DNA from: Arthrobacter sp. UNC362MFTsu5.1
Lineage (GTDB): Bacteria; Actinomycetota; Actinomycetes; Actinomycetales; Micrococcaceae
Reading direction: 5' to 3'
DNA length: 64,000 nt
NCBI RefSeq assembly: GCF_000685965.1
Contig: NZ_JMLE01000002.1
Location: 1-64,000, forward strand
Shown here: positions 44,463-52,995 of the stretch, one piece after another
How positions within the stretch are numbered: the stretch's first letter is position 1
Layout of the letters: every line of letters starts with the position of its first letter
Program-made: the position numbers and the translations under genes
The notes under the pieces: model-generated
Seen by the model: only the letters and a program-made list of their open reading frames with translations
Databases searched by the model: none
Told to the model about the DNA's origin: nothing

Positions 44463-44566
44463 GACCCGAAAAGAAAGCCAATGGGACCAAAGTTGCCCAT
44501 GGGTAAAGGTTGTTACCGAGCTGCAACAATGGATTTGCGGACGGGGTTTATCACGGAGAAGGCAGG

Positions 44567-44686
44567 GCGGGAAAACCCGCACGGGAGCGGGTCCAACCCC
44601 CGACAAAAGCCCCGGTTCAAAGGAATCGGGGCTAACACCGTTAATGAACAATTACTGACTTGGGGGGTAACTTTGTTCTCTCCCCC
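44567..44686 (+). other. Candidate structured leader upstream of the LLM gene
   Basis: Three hairpins in 120 nt: GCGGG-AAAA-CCCGC (44567-44580), AGCCCCGGTT/AATCGGGGCT with loop CAAAGG (44608-44633), and GGGGG/CCCCC (44663-44686). It could be a 5' leader, a small RNA or a terminator set. I do not match it to any riboswitch class. Confidence 0.3.
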
Positions 44687-44750
44687 GGAGCAGCACGTGC
44701 ACCCCGCATATTATGAGGATCAGCTGTACACCGATCCCTGAAGGAATCCC

Positions 44751-45791
44751 ATGCCCGACTCCTCACAACCGTTACGCAAGCTCGGATTCCTCACTATTGG
44801 CCTGTTCGACCCCGCGGAGCCAGCCGCGGGGCACGAATCGACCTTGCAGGTCATCGCACTGGGCGAGCAGCTTGGATTCGACAGCGCATGGCTGCGCCAC
44901 CGCCATCTGCAGTTCGGAATCTCCTCGCCCATTGCGGTCATGGCGGCGGCCAGCCAGCGCACTTCCCGGATCGAGCTTGGAACCGCCGTGACCCCGATGG
45001 GCTGGGAAAACCCTTTGCGCCTTGCCGAGGACCTGGCCACCGTGGATCTGCTCGCCGGCGGACGAATCAATCCGGGCCTGAGCGTGGGCGAACCAATGCA
45101 CTACGAGACGGTGAAGCACGAGTTGTACCCGGATTCCGCCGAACTGGAGGACTTCGGATATGCACGCCTGGACCGGCTTGCGCGCCTGATCGCGGGGGAA
45201 CCGGTCCGGGAATTTTCCGGCAAGCAGGGTGTCGTCGAGGAATTCTCCAATCGCGTGGAGCCGCACTCCGCCGGGCTGCGTGCCCGTCTTTGGTACGGGG
45301 CGGCAAGCCGGAAATCGGCCATCTGGGCGGGGGCGAACGGATTCAATCTGCTCTCCAGCAGTGTGATCTTCCCCGAAACGGACGAGGAACCGGCGTTTGC
45401 CCAAATCCAGCAGTCCCAGATCCGGGCCTACCGTGAAGCAGCCGCGGCATCAGGCCAGTCGCACGGACCAGCCCGGGTCTCGCAAGGCCTGGTGGTCATC
45501 CCGACCGATTCGGCTTCAGCGCAACAGCGGGAAAAGTACAGGCGATACGTCGATGAACGCACGCCCCGCACCCGGTCGCCGCAGGGACCAAAGGGCATGC
45601 TGTTCGCCCCGGACCTCATGGGCACCAGCGATGAAATCGCCGAGCAACTGTACGCACACGCGGGGTTCCGCGAGGTCGACGAAGTGGCGTTCGCGCTGCC
45701 GTTCAGCTTCGACCATGGGGATTACATCCAGATCCTCACCGACATCGCCACCAGATTGGGTCCCGCTTTGGGATGGACTCCGGCACGTTGA
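44751..45791 (+). CDS. LLM-class flavin-dependent oxidoreductase
   Basis: A 346-residue luciferase-like TIM-barrel protein that would use FMN or F420. N-terminal LGFLTIGLFD, EQLGFDSAWLRHRHLQ, RIELGTAVTPMGWENPLRLAEDLATVDLLAGGR and GTSDEIAEQLYAH are standard group features. Substrate unknown. The ribosome binding site AAGGA lies just before ATG 44751. Its codon use is slightly less GC-rich than the neighbours in places. It is divergent from ABC operon 2 and convergent with ychF. Confidence 0.88.
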   Translation: MPDSSQPLRKLGFLTIGLFDPAEPAAGHESTLQVIALGEQLGFDSAWLRHRHLQFGISSPIAVMAAASQRTSRIELGTAVTPMGWENPLRLAEDLATVDLLAGGRINPGLSVGEPMHYETVKHELYPDSAELEDFGYARLDRLARLIAGEPVREFSGKQGVVEEFSNRVEPHSAGLRARLWYGAASRKSAIWAGANGFNLLSSSVIFPETDEEPAFAQIQQSQIRAYREAAAASGQSHGPARVSQGLVVIPTDSASAQQREKYRRYVDERTPRTRSPQGPKGMLFAPDLMGTSDEIAEQLYAHAGFREVDEVAFALPFSFDHGDYIQILTDIATRLGPALGWTPAR

Positions 45792-45845
45792 GAAAGACGA
45801 AAATCGCGCCCCGGCTGTGCCAGGACGCGATCTTCGCAGATGAGC

Positions 45846-46931
45846 CTAAACGTTGAAGCGGAACTCCACCACGTCGCCGTCGGCCATGACATATTCCTTG
45901 CCTTCGATGCGGACCTTGCCGCGGGCTTTGGCCTCGGCCATGGATCCGGCCTCGATAAGGTCGTCGAAAGACACAACTTCGGCCTTGATGAAGCCGCGCT
46001 GGAAATCCGAGTGGATGACGCCGGCGGCCTGCGGGGCGGTGTCGCCCTGATGGATGGTCCAGGCGCGGGTTTCTTTGGGACCGGCCGTCAGGTAGGTCTG
46101 CAGTCCCAGCGTGTGGAAGCCGACGCGGGCCAGCTGGTCGAGGCCTGATTCGTCCTGGCCGTTCATCTCCAGCATCTCGCGGGCTTCTTCCTCGTCCAGT
46201 TCCACGAGGTCGGATTCCAGCTTGGCGTCGAGGAAGACGGCGTCCGCCGGAGCAACCATGGCCCGCAGCTCTTCCTGCTTCTCGGGGTTGCCCAGGATTC
46301 CCTCGTCCGAGTTGAAGACGTAGATGAAGGGCTTGGCTGTCAGCAGGCCCAGCTCCTTGAGGTGCTCCATCTCGAGCTTGTCGCTCTTGATCGAGGAGAA
46401 GATGGTGTCGCCACGTTCAAGCACGGCCTGCGCTGCCTTGATGGCGGCCAGTTCAGCCGCGTCGCGCTTTTTGATCTTGACTTCTTTTTCGATCCGGGGA
46501 ATCGCATTTTCGATGGTCTGGAGGTCAGCCAGGATCAGTTCGGTGTTGATGGTCTCCATATCCGAGCGCGGATCCACCTTGCCGTCGACGTGGATGACGT
46601 CCGGGTCATCGAACACGCGGACAACCTGTGCGATGGCCTCGGCCTCGCGGATGTTGGCGAGGAACTTGTTGCCCAGGCCTTCGCCTTCCGATGCACCCTT
46701 GACAATCCCGGCGATATCGACGAACGACACGGGAGCAGGGAGCAGGCGCTGGGAGCCGAAGACGGCGGCCAGCTTGGCGAGCCGCGGGTCCGGCAGGTTG
46801 ACCACACCGACGTTCGGCTCGATGGTGGCGAACGGATAGTTCGCAGCCAGCACCTGATTACGGGTCAGTGCGTTGAAAAGGGTTGATTTGCCGACGTTGG
46901 GCAGTCCGACGATGCCAATAGTAAGAGCCAC
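45846..46931 (-). CDS. ychF: Redox-regulated ATPase YchF (Obg family)
   Basis: A 361-residue P-loop NTPase of ribosome-associated function that prefers ATP. G1 GLPNVGKST at residues 9-17, G3 [23 protein letters not shown]4-like NSDE (the altered NxxE that explains ATP preference), a central coiled coil, and the C-terminal TGS domain ([19 protein letters not shown]). The GTG start at 46931 follows TAGAAT by 8 nt. Single gene. Confidence 0.94.
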   Translation of the reverse strand: MALTIGIVGLPNVGKSTLFNALTRNQVLAANYPFATIEPNVGVVNLPDPRLAKLAAVFGSQRLLPAPVSFVDIAGIVKGASEGEGLGNKFLANIREAEAIAQVVRVFDDPDVIHVDGKVDPRSDMETINTELILADLQTIENAIPRIEKEVKIKKRDAAELAAIKAAQAVLERGDTIFSSIKSDKLEMEHLKELGLLTAKPFIYVFNSDEGILGNPEKQEELRAMVAPADAVFLDAKLESDLVELDEEEAREMLEMNGQDESGLDQLARVGFHTLGLQTYLTAGPKETRAWTIHQGDTAPQAAGVIHSDFQRGFIKAEVVSFDDLIEAGSMAEAKARGKVRIEGKEYVMADGDVVEFRFNV

Positions 46932-46989
46932 GAGCACTAATTCTACCGGTAACCGGCCGCGAACCATGCGGTGGTCCGTTCCCGGTCTC

Positions 46990-47010
46990 CGCAGGCGGCG
47001 TGCGCCTGCG
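46990..47010. repeat. 8-bp hairpin in the ychF-rmuC intergenic gap
   Basis: CGCAGGCG (46990-46997) pairs with 47003-47010 around GCGTG. It lies between divergent genes; role unclear. Confidence 0.4.
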
Positions 47011-47045
47011 TCAAAAATGTCGGTGGCCCATGCCAAAGTGAACAC

Positions 47046-48257
47046 ATGGACGCTTTTGCACTGATACTTGCCCTGCTGATGCTGATTCTCGGCGCCGTGA
47101 TTGGCGCCGCCTTCACCTACGTGGCGCTCCGCCGGCGGAGCGTGGCCCTGGAACAGGATTTCGACGGCGTCTCGGCGCGCCTTTCGGAGGTCAGCGCCCA
47201 GTTCGCGGCGGCCGACGCCGAGCGGCGCCTTCTGTCGGCACAGAACCGGGAACTGGGCGAGTCTCGCAACCAGGACGGCAGCGTCCTCCGGGCCCTGGCC
47301 CCGGTGGCGGAAAAGCTGACGGCGGTCCAACAGCAGGTGTCCCTGCTGGAACGCGACCGGCTGGAGCAGTACGGACAGCTGGCCCAGCAGCTGCAGGAGG
47401 CCAGGCTCTCCGACGAGCAGCTGCTGCGCTCAACCCATGCCCTGGAGTCCGCCCTGCGGTCCAATAGCGCCCGCGGCCAGTGGGGCGAGGTCCAGCTGCG
47501 CCGGGTCGTTGAAGCCGCCGGCATGCTCCGCCATGTGGATTTCCACGAACAACAGCACAGCACCGGAGGGGGAAACGCTGTCCGCCCCGACCTCGTGGTC
47601 CAGCTCCCGGGCGGGAAGCAACTGGTGGTTGACGCGAAGGTCCCCCTGGGGTCCTACCTAGAGGCCCAGGACCTGGGATCCTCAGCGGGACGCCAGCAGC
47701 AGGGGCCTGCCCTCAACGGCCAGAACGCGTTGCTGGCAGCCCACGCCAAGGCCCTGAAGTCCCATGTGGACGCGCTGAGCAACAAGAAGTACTGGGAGAT
47801 CCCGGGCAATTCGCCGGAACTCGTCATCTGCTTCCTGCCGGCGGAATCCATCCTGGCGGCCGCACTGGCTGCGGACGCCGGGCTGCTTGACTACGCCTTG
47901 AACAAGAATGTGGTGCTGGCATCCCCCGGCACCTTGTTGGCCGTGCTGAAGTCGGTAGCGTTCACCTGGCGCCAGGACGTGCTCACGGACAGCGCCCGGG
48001 AGCTCTTTGAGTTGGCGCGGCAGCTCTACGAACGGATGGGCACACTGGGCGACAATGTGACCAAGCTGGGGTCGTCGCTGAAGACGTCCGTTGACCGCTA
48101 CAACTCAATGGTCGGAACGCTGGAGGCGCGGGTTCTTCCGACGGCGCGGAAACTCAACGCCCTGGAAGCCGAGGGGCTGACCACACCGCCTGCGATCGAG
48201 GTGACTCCCCGGTCGGTGGCAGCTCCCGAACTGCAGTCGGAGGAGTCGGCCGCCTAG
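47046..48257 (+). CDS. rmuC: DNA recombination protein RmuC
   Basis: A 403-residue protein with an N-terminal membrane anchor (ALILALLMLILGAVIGAAFTYVAL), a coiled coil (~35-130) and the RmuC nuclease-like core: RGQWGEVQLRRVVEAAGM, RPDLVVQLPGGKQLVVDAKVPLGSYL and NVVLASPGTLLAVLKSVAFTW. RmuC limits inversions at short inverted repeats and is a predicted PD-(D/E)xK nuclease. ATG 47046 is chosen because earlier starts add non-conserved sequence. The 20-bp terminator follows. Confidence 0.93.
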   Translation: MDAFALILALLMLILGAVIGAAFTYVALRRRSVALEQDFDGVSARLSEVSAQFAAADAERRLLSAQNRELGESRNQDGSVLRALAPVAEKLTAVQQQVSLLERDRLEQYGQLAQQLQEARLSDEQLLRSTHALESALRSNSARGQWGEVQLRRVVEAAGMLRHVDFHEQQHSTGGGNAVRPDLVVQLPGGKQLVVDAKVPLGSYLEAQDLGSSAGRQQQGPALNGQNALLAAHAKALKSHVDALSNKKYWEIPGNSPELVICFLPAESILAAALAADAGLLDYALNKNVVLASPGTLLAVLKSVAFTWRQDVLTDSARELFELARQLYERMGTLGDNVTKLGSSLKTSVDRYNSMVGTLEARVLPTARKLNALEAEGLTTPPAIEVTPRSVAAPELQSEESAA

Positions 48258-48263
48258 GCCACG

Positions 48264-48305
48264 GTCAGGAGCGTCCGGCCTCCGCGGAGGCCGGACGCTC
48301 CTGAC
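48264..48305. terminator. Terminator shared by rmuC and ispH
   Basis: A 20-bp perfect stem (48264-48283 with 48286-48305) closed by a 2-nt loop, between convergent genes. Confidence 0.85.
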
Positions 48306-48315
48306 TGCGAAGGGG

Positions 48316-49395
48316 TCAGTTCCGCGCTCCCCGTCCGCCCAGTGCGCGGGTCACGTCGCCCGACTTCTTGAGGGTGGCGCGCAGCTCCTTGGGCAGGGAG
48401 AAGAGCAGGTCTTCCTCTGCCGTAACCACTTCTTCCACGGCACCGTAGCCGTAGTCCGCCAGGAGCCGGAGCACATCCTTGACCAGCACTTCCGGAACGG
48501 ACGCGCCCGAGGTGACGCCCACTGTGGCGACGCCTTCGAACCAGGCCTCGTCCACTTCGTTGGCGAAATCGACGCGGTAGGACGCCTTGGCACCGTATTC
48601 CAGTGCAACCTCAACGAGGCGGACGGAGTTGGAGGAGTTGGCGGAGCCCACCACTATGACCAGATCAGCCTGCGGGGAGATCTTCTTGATGGCCACCTGC
48701 CTGTTGGTGGTGGCGTAGCAGATGTCGTCGCTGGGCGGATCCTGCAGAGTCGGGAAGCGTTCCTTGAGGAGCCGGACGGTTTCCATCGTTTCGTCCACGC
48801 TCAGGGTGGTCTGTGACAGCCAGATGACCTTTTCCGGATCCCGCACGGTAACTTTGTCCACTTCGTGCGGTCCGTTGATGATCTGGATGTGGTCGGGGGC
48901 CTCGCCGGCGGTTCCTTCCACTTCCTCGTGACCGTCGTGGCCGATGAGGAGGATGTCAAAGTCGTCCTTGGCGAAACGGACCGCCTCGCGGTGGACCTTG
49001 GTCACGAGCGGGCAGGTGGCGTCAATGGTGCGAAGGCCGCGGTCCTCGGCGGACTGTACGACGGCCGGCGAAACTCCGTGGGCAGAAAAAATTACCAGGG
49101 CGCCTTCGGGGACCTCATCGGTCTCGTCGACGAAGATGGCGCCCTTCTCCTCAAGCGAGCTCACAACGTGGACGTTGTGGACGATCTGCTTCCGCACATA
49201 GACGGGCGGACCATAGTGTTCCAGTGCCTTCTCCACGGCGATGACGGCCCGGTCAACACCGGCGCAGTAGCCGCGGGGAGCCGCGAGCAGCACCTTTTTG
49301 GGACCTGAGACCGGGGCCGCAGCCAGCACGTCCTCAGGCGAACGGCGCCTGCGTGGAATTGACGGCATGGGGATGGAGACTGCTGAGGTGGTCAT
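48316..49395 (-). CDS. ispH: 4-hydroxy-3-methylbut-2-enyl diphosphate reductase
   Basis: Last enzyme of the MEP isoprenoid pathway, an iron-sulfur reductase producing IPP and DMAPP. The 359-residue protein has the three cluster cysteines in [22 protein letters not shown] and [10 protein letters not shown], and substrate loop [17 protein letters not shown] 49395 has TAGCAT 6 nt upstream. That hexamer overlaps the stop codon of the membrane-protein gene, giving ispH its own promoter at the end of that gene. A ~20-residue N-terminal extension precedes the core. Confidence 0.94.
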   Translation of the reverse strand: MTTSAVSIPMPSIPRRRRSPEDVLAAAPVSGPKKVLLAAPRGYCAGVDRAVIAVEKALEHYGPPVYVRKQIVHNVHVVSSLEEKGAIFVDETDEVPEGALVIFSAHGVSPAVVQSAEDRGLRTIDATCPLVTKVHREAVRFAKDDFDILLIGHDGHEEVEGTAGEAPDHIQIINGPHEVDKVTVRDPEKVIWLSQTTLSVDETMETVRLLKERFPTLQDPPSDDICYATTNRQVAIKKISPQADLVIVVGSANSSNSVRLVEVALEYGAKASYRVDFANEVDEAWFEGVATVGVTSGASVPEVLVKDVLRLLADYGYGAVEEVVTAEEDLLFSLPKELRATLKKSGDVTRALGGRGARN

Positions 49396-49407
49396 TGTTC
49401 AATGCTA
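49396..49407 (-). promoter_or_regulatory. Leaderless-type -10 of ispH
   Basis: Minus-strand TAGCAT (49407-49402) plus 6 nt precedes ATG 49395. The TAG is also the stop codon of the upstream gene. Confidence 0.5.
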
Positions 49408-50274
49408 CCGGGAATGCTGGTCGCGTCCGGCTCCGGCAGCGGCACCGGCAACGACGCGGAAAAGGACACCGGCCACAATGAGGACGGCACCGGCGATGAG
49501 AGCCGCCAGGATCCACTGTCCGAACCGCTCGGAGGATGCGGCCACGAATTCGCTCTTGAAGATGTCCGCCACCTCATTCCCGCTGGCCGTCCCGCCTACC
49601 GCCAGGCCGGCCGCATCAGATCCGAGCTTCCACGCCGCGGCGAGCACCAATGCCCCTGCACCGGTACCTACCAGCACAATCCAGCGCCGGCGGGCGGCGA
49701 TGAGGGCCAGCAGGAGGGCGATGGCCGAGCCGGCAGCCAACGCGTACCCCAGGGGGGCATAGGCCGCAACCTGGTCAACGAGCTGACGGTGGCTCGGCTG
49801 TCCGATGTCAATGGGCGTCTGGCCGGGCGCTTCAATCGGGATGTTGGTGGCCTCCGAAATCTGCTTGGTCAGCAGTCCAACCAGGGGCGCCACATCCAGG
49901 GTGAGGGACGTGGACGGGTCAGCTGCCGCCGTTCCGTCCCCGGCGGCCGGGAAGTTAAGCCGGTGACTCCTCCGCAGCGTTTCTTCCCAGGCCGCAGGGT
50001 AGCCGGGCAGCGTCGTCAGGGATTTGGCGGCGGAGTCCAGGATCGGCTGCACCAGTTGGGCGAATGGTTCGGGAATCTGTCCGGTCGGGTCGATGCTCCC
50101 GACAGCCGCTGAGGCCAGCCGCTGCTGGAAGACGGTGTCCTTGCCCAGCGGGGCGGCGAGGGAGACAAAGCCATCCTCCTGCACAATGTTCCGGTCCACC
50201 CAGATGGCAGGAACGGAGACGGCGGCCAGCAGCAGTCCAAGGATGACGGCGGCAGCGGAGACAAAAGTGCGCAA
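49405..50274 (-). CDS. Conserved membrane protein of unknown function (TTG start)
   Basis: A 289-residue protein with a first helix (residues 5-25: VSAAAVILGLLLAAVSVPAIW), a ~150-residue extracytoplasmic domain (QEDGFVSLAAPLGKDTVFQQRLA, PFAQLVQPILDSAAK), and three C-terminal helices (GYALAAGSAIALLLALIAA; WIVLVGTGAGALVLAAAWKL; WILAALIAGAVLIVAGVLF). No catalytic motif. TTG 50274 is accepted because GAGGA lies 5 nt upstream. It probably sits with ispH on one transcript as well as ispH's own start. Confidence 0.72.
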   Translation of the reverse strand: MRTFVSAAAVILGLLLAAVSVPAIWVDRNIVQEDGFVSLAAPLGKDTVFQQRLASAAVGSIDPTGQIPEPFAQLVQPILDSAAKSLTTLPGYPAAWEETLRRSHRLNFPAAGDGTAAADPSTSLTLDVAPLVGLLTKQISEATNIPIEAPGQTPIDIGQPSHRQLVDQVAAYAPLGYALAAGSAIALLLALIAARRRWIVLVGTGAGALVLAAAWKLGSDAAGLAVGGTASGNEVADIFKSEFVAASSERFGQWILAALIAGAVLIVAGVLFRVVAGAAAGAGRDQHSR

Positions 50275-50426
50275 GGGATTCCTCGGTTGTGGTTGGGCGG
50301 TACTGCCATCCTAGGGGCGCCGGCCGGGAAGCAAAAATGTCGGCGGACAGTGGTAGAGCTATGGATAGAGTTGATTCGGTTTGATGCCATTCCGTTTTGA
50401 TGCACCGCCATCTGCAAAGGATTCCC

Positions 50427-50468
50427 ATGCCCAAGGCTCCCTCCCCGTCACGGCCCGCCCATGCCTGA
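50427..50468 (+). CDS. 13-codon upstream ORF overlapping the xseA start
   Basis: ATG 50427 with AAAGGA 5 nt upstream encodes MPKAPSPSRPAHA and stops at 50466-50468, inside the first codons of xseA in another frame. xseA has no clear ribosome site of its own, so ribosomes finishing this peptide could restart at ATG 50461. Confidence 0.4.
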   Translation: MPKAPSPSRPAHA

Positions 50469-51747
50469 CAACTTGCCCGCGGCCACCACGGTTCCTGCCA
50501 CGGCTGCCGAAACGAGTCCGGACAATCCCTGGCCGCTGCAGCTGTTGTCCCAGAAGCTCAAGGCCCATATCGACCGGACGCCCTCGGCATGGGTCGAGGG
50601 CCAGGTCATTGAGCTGAACCGCCGTGGCGGCAGTGCCTTCATGACGCTCCGGGATGTCGACGCCGAAATCTCCCTGCCCGCTTCCATCTGGTCGACCGTG
50701 CTGGATCGCCAGGAGGTTCCCCTGGAACGCGGGTCCAGGGTGGTGGCGCTCCTGAAGGCCGAGTTCTGGCTCAAGACCGGACGCCTCAACATGTCCGTGA
50801 AGGACATCCGGCCGGTGGGGCTCGGCGACTTGCTGGCGCGGATCGAGCGGCTCCGCCACGCGCTCTCCCTGGAAGGACTTTTCGCGGATTCCCGGAAGAA
50901 GCGCCTGCCGATCCTCCCCCACCGGATCGGGCTGATCACCGGACGCGATTCCGACGCCAAGAAGGATGTGCTGCGCAACGCCGCACTCCGTTGGCCCGCC
51001 GTCGAATTCGCGGTCCGCGAAGTTGCCGTCCAGGGAAACACTGCCGTTTCGCAGATCATGGCCGCGCTGCGGGAACTCGATGCTGACCCGCACGTCGACG
51101 TCATTGTCATCGCCCGTGGCGGCGGCGCACTCGAGGACCTCCTCCCCTTCAGCAACGAGGACCTGATCAGGGCTGTGTCCAATGCGTCCACGCCGGTGGT
51201 CAGCGCGATCGGCCACGAGGCAGACCGCCCCATCCTCGACGACGTCGCCGATCTGCGGGCCTCGACGCCCACGGATGCCGCGAAGAGAATCGTTCCTGAC
51301 GTTGTGGAAGAACTCGCCAGGGTCCGGCAGGCCCGGGACCAGCTCCGGCGCGGGGTTAACCGGCTCGTGGAACGGGAATCCGACCGGCTGGCGTCCCTGC
51401 ATTCACGGCCGGTGCTGGCCGCACCGGAGACGATGGTCAGTGCACGCGCCGAGGATGTGGCGCGGCTCAGCAGCCGTTCCCGCGCGGCAATCAGCACGGC
51501 GGTGCTGAGGGCAGCGGACCAGATCGTGCATCTCCGCAACCAGGTCCGTTCCCTCTCGCCGCAACAGACGCTGGACCGTGGCTATGCCGTGGTGCAGGTT
51601 GCCGGCACAGACCACGCAGCGGACGCGCCGCCGGCAGTAGTCCGGCATCCGTCACAGGCCCCGGAGGGCGCGGACCTTTTCGTACGGGTGGCCGGCGGCA
51701 GCTTTTCCGCCCGGTCCACGGGCGGCCACCAGATATCCGACGGCTGA
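50461..51747 (+). CDS. xseA: Exodeoxyribonuclease VII large subunit
   Basis: Catalytic subunit of the bidirectional single-strand exonuclease. The 428-residue protein has an N-terminal OB fold (~25-125; WVEGQVIELNRRGGSAFMTL), the catalytic domain with RIGLITGRDSDAKKDVLRNA, VIVIARGGGALEDLLPFSNED and IGHEADRPILDDVADLRASTP, then a long coiled coil (~300-370) and C-terminal QQTLDRGYAVV. ATG 50461 lacks a good Shine-Dalgarno and is overlapped by the upstream ORF. xseB follows after 54 bp. Confidence 0.94.
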   Translation: MPDNLPAATTVPATAAETSPDNPWPLQLLSQKLKAHIDRTPSAWVEGQVIELNRRGGSAFMTLRDVDAEISLPASIWSTVLDRQEVPLERGSRVVALLKAEFWLKTGRLNMSVKDIRPVGLGDLLARIERLRHALSLEGLFADSRKKRLPILPHRIGLITGRDSDAKKDVLRNAALRWPAVEFAVREVAVQGNTAVSQIMAALRELDADPHVDVIVIARGGGALEDLLPFSNEDLIRAVSNASTPVVSAIGHEADRPILDDVADLRASTPTDAAKRIVPDVVEELARVRQARDQLRRGVNRLVERESDRLASLHSRPVLAAPETMVSARAEDVARLSSRSRAAISTAVLRAADQIVHLRNQVRSLSPQQTLDRGYAVVQVAGTDHAADAPPAVVRHPSQAPEGADLFVRVAGGSFSARSTGGHQISDG

Positions 51748-51801
51748 CCCGGTCGCGTACCGGCCCCGTTCATCCACTGACAACCAGCAGGGAGCACCAC
51801 C

Positions 51802-52032
51802 ATGGCAGCAGAACAGAAACCGAACGCCGACATCGAAGCGCTCAGCTACGAGGAAGCCCGCGAGCAGCTCGTGGCCGTCGTGGGCAAGCTGGAAGCCGGC
51901 GGCGCCAGCCTGGAGGACTCACTCGCACTGTGGGAGCGGGGCGAGGCCCTGGCCAAGCGCTGTGAGGAGTGGCTGGAAGGGGCCCGCAAGCGGCTGGCCG
52001 CCGCCCGGAACCAGGCCGGGCCCGAGTCGTAG
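51802..52032 (+). CDS. xseB: Exodeoxyribonuclease VII small subunit
   Basis: A 76-residue helical-hairpin partner of Xse[42 protein letters not shown] is the standard family block. GGGAG lies 7 nt before ATG 51802. It ends 8 bp from the convergent PPK2 gene with no terminator between. Confidence 0.93.
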   Translation: MAAEQKPNADIEALSYEEAREQLVAVVGKLEAGGASLEDSLALWERGEALAKRCEEWLEGARKRLAAARNQAGPES

Positions 52033-52040
52033 GGGGCCCG

Positions 52041-52895
52041 TCAGGACCTTTCCACCAGGCTGCGTTCCAGAGCCACGTCGAACTCAGCCGCGGGCCACTT
52101 AAGGTTGAGGTCCTCCATCGCTTGGAGCAGCAGCTGCTGGACGGCAATGCGGGCGTACCACTTCTTGTTCGCCGGCACCACGTGCCACGGGGCAACCTCG
52201 GTGTGGGTCTTGTCGAATGCCGCCTGGTAGGCGGCCATGTAGTCGTCCCAGAAAGCGCGCTCCTTGAGGTCGCTGCTGCTGTATTTCCAGTGTTTTGAGG
52301 GATCATCCAGCCGTGCGAGCAGGCGGGCTTTCTGTTCGTCGCGGCTGATGTTCAGCATCACCTTGACGATTCGGGTGCCGGAGGCGGCCAGCCGGGCTTC
52401 AAACTCGTTGATCGCCGTATAGCGGCGCTCCAGTTCCTCCGGCGGGGCCCAGCCATGGACGCGGTGGATGAGCACGTCCTCGTAGTGCGAACGGTCGAAG
52501 ACGCCCACCATGCCGGCTGCCGGGACTTCCTTCTCGATCCGCCAGAGGAAGTCGTAGGATTTTTCCTCGTCCGTGGGCGCCTTGAACGCTTTGAGCTGCA
52601 CACCTTGAGGGTCCATGGCACCCACCACATGGGCCACGATGCCGCCCTTGCCCGCGGTGTCCATGGCCTGGAGGATCAGCAGGACACGCTTGGTCCCGCC
52701 GAATTTGGCTTCGGCGAACAGCTGCTCCTGGAGGGCCGCAAGTTTTCCGTCGAGTTCCTCGAGGAGTGCCCGGCCGTCGGATTTGCCACCCGGGTATCCC
52801 GGCGTGGAATCAGGGTCCACATCCGCCAGCTTGAACCCGTCACCGGCCGCCAGGGTCCCGGACGGGTGTTCGTCGAACGTTTCGATGTTTGCCAT
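52041..52895 (-). CDS. Polyphosphate kinase 2 family protein
   Basis: A 284-residue PPK2-family phosphotransferase moving phosphate between polyphosphate and nucleotides. Walker A is QAMDTAGKGG, Walker B is VGVFDRSHYEDVLIHRVHGW, and the lid region is DDPSKHWKYSSSDLKERAFW, as in PPK2 class I/III enzymes. ATG 52895 is the first start consistent with family length; a longer Ala-rich frame upstream is not conserved-looking. Direction of reaction (nucleotide synthesis versus polyphosphate synthesis) is not decided by sequence. Confidence 0.9.
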   Translation of the reverse strand: MANIETFDEHPSGTLAAGDGFKLADVDPDSTPGYPGGKSDGRALLEELDGKLAALQEQLFAEAKFGGTKRVLLILQAMDTAGKGGIVAHVVGAMDPQGVQLKAFKAPTDEEKSYDFLWRIEKEVPAAGMVGVFDRSHYEDVLIHRVHGWAPPEELERRYTAINEFEARLAASGTRIVKVMLNISRDEQKARLLARLDDPSKHWKYSSSDLKERAFWDDYMAAYQAAFDKTHTEVAPWHVVPANKKWYARIAVQQLLLQAMEDLNLKWPAAEFDVALERSLVERS

Positions 52896-52995
52896 GAGAA
52901 GCCTTCCGCCGATGTGCCGCGAGTCCGGAGGGCCGCATCCTTGCGCCCGTCCGGCTGCAGCCGCCCGCTCTTCACGGGCAGCTGCTGCCATCAGG

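Larger units (their letters stand above)
44354..44750. other. 397-bp divergent intergenic region with hairpins
   Basis: No convincing gene. A 97-codon open frame at 44448-44741 has atypical composition and no ribosome site. The region holds the operon-2 TAGGCT element (44462-44457) and a GTGAGA/TCTCAC hairpin (44426-44447). It also holds an inverted repeat GGTAA-N6-TTACC (44502-44517) and a run of hairpins nearer the LLM gene (44567-44686). AAGGA precedes the LLM start. Confidence 0.55.

Noticed and set aside
44567..44686. c-di-AMP or other known riboswitch
   Set aside because: The hairpins lack the conserved loop sequences of the classes I know, and the gene downstream is not a typical target.
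44448..44741. 97-codon open frame upstream of the LLM gene
   Set aside because: Its composition and codon positions are unlike the neighbours, there is no ribosome site, it overlaps promoter and hairpin elements, and it resembles no protein I know.
50427..50468. ATG 50427 as the true xseA start
   Set aside because: It is out of frame with xseA and stops at 50468; it can only be an upstream ORF.
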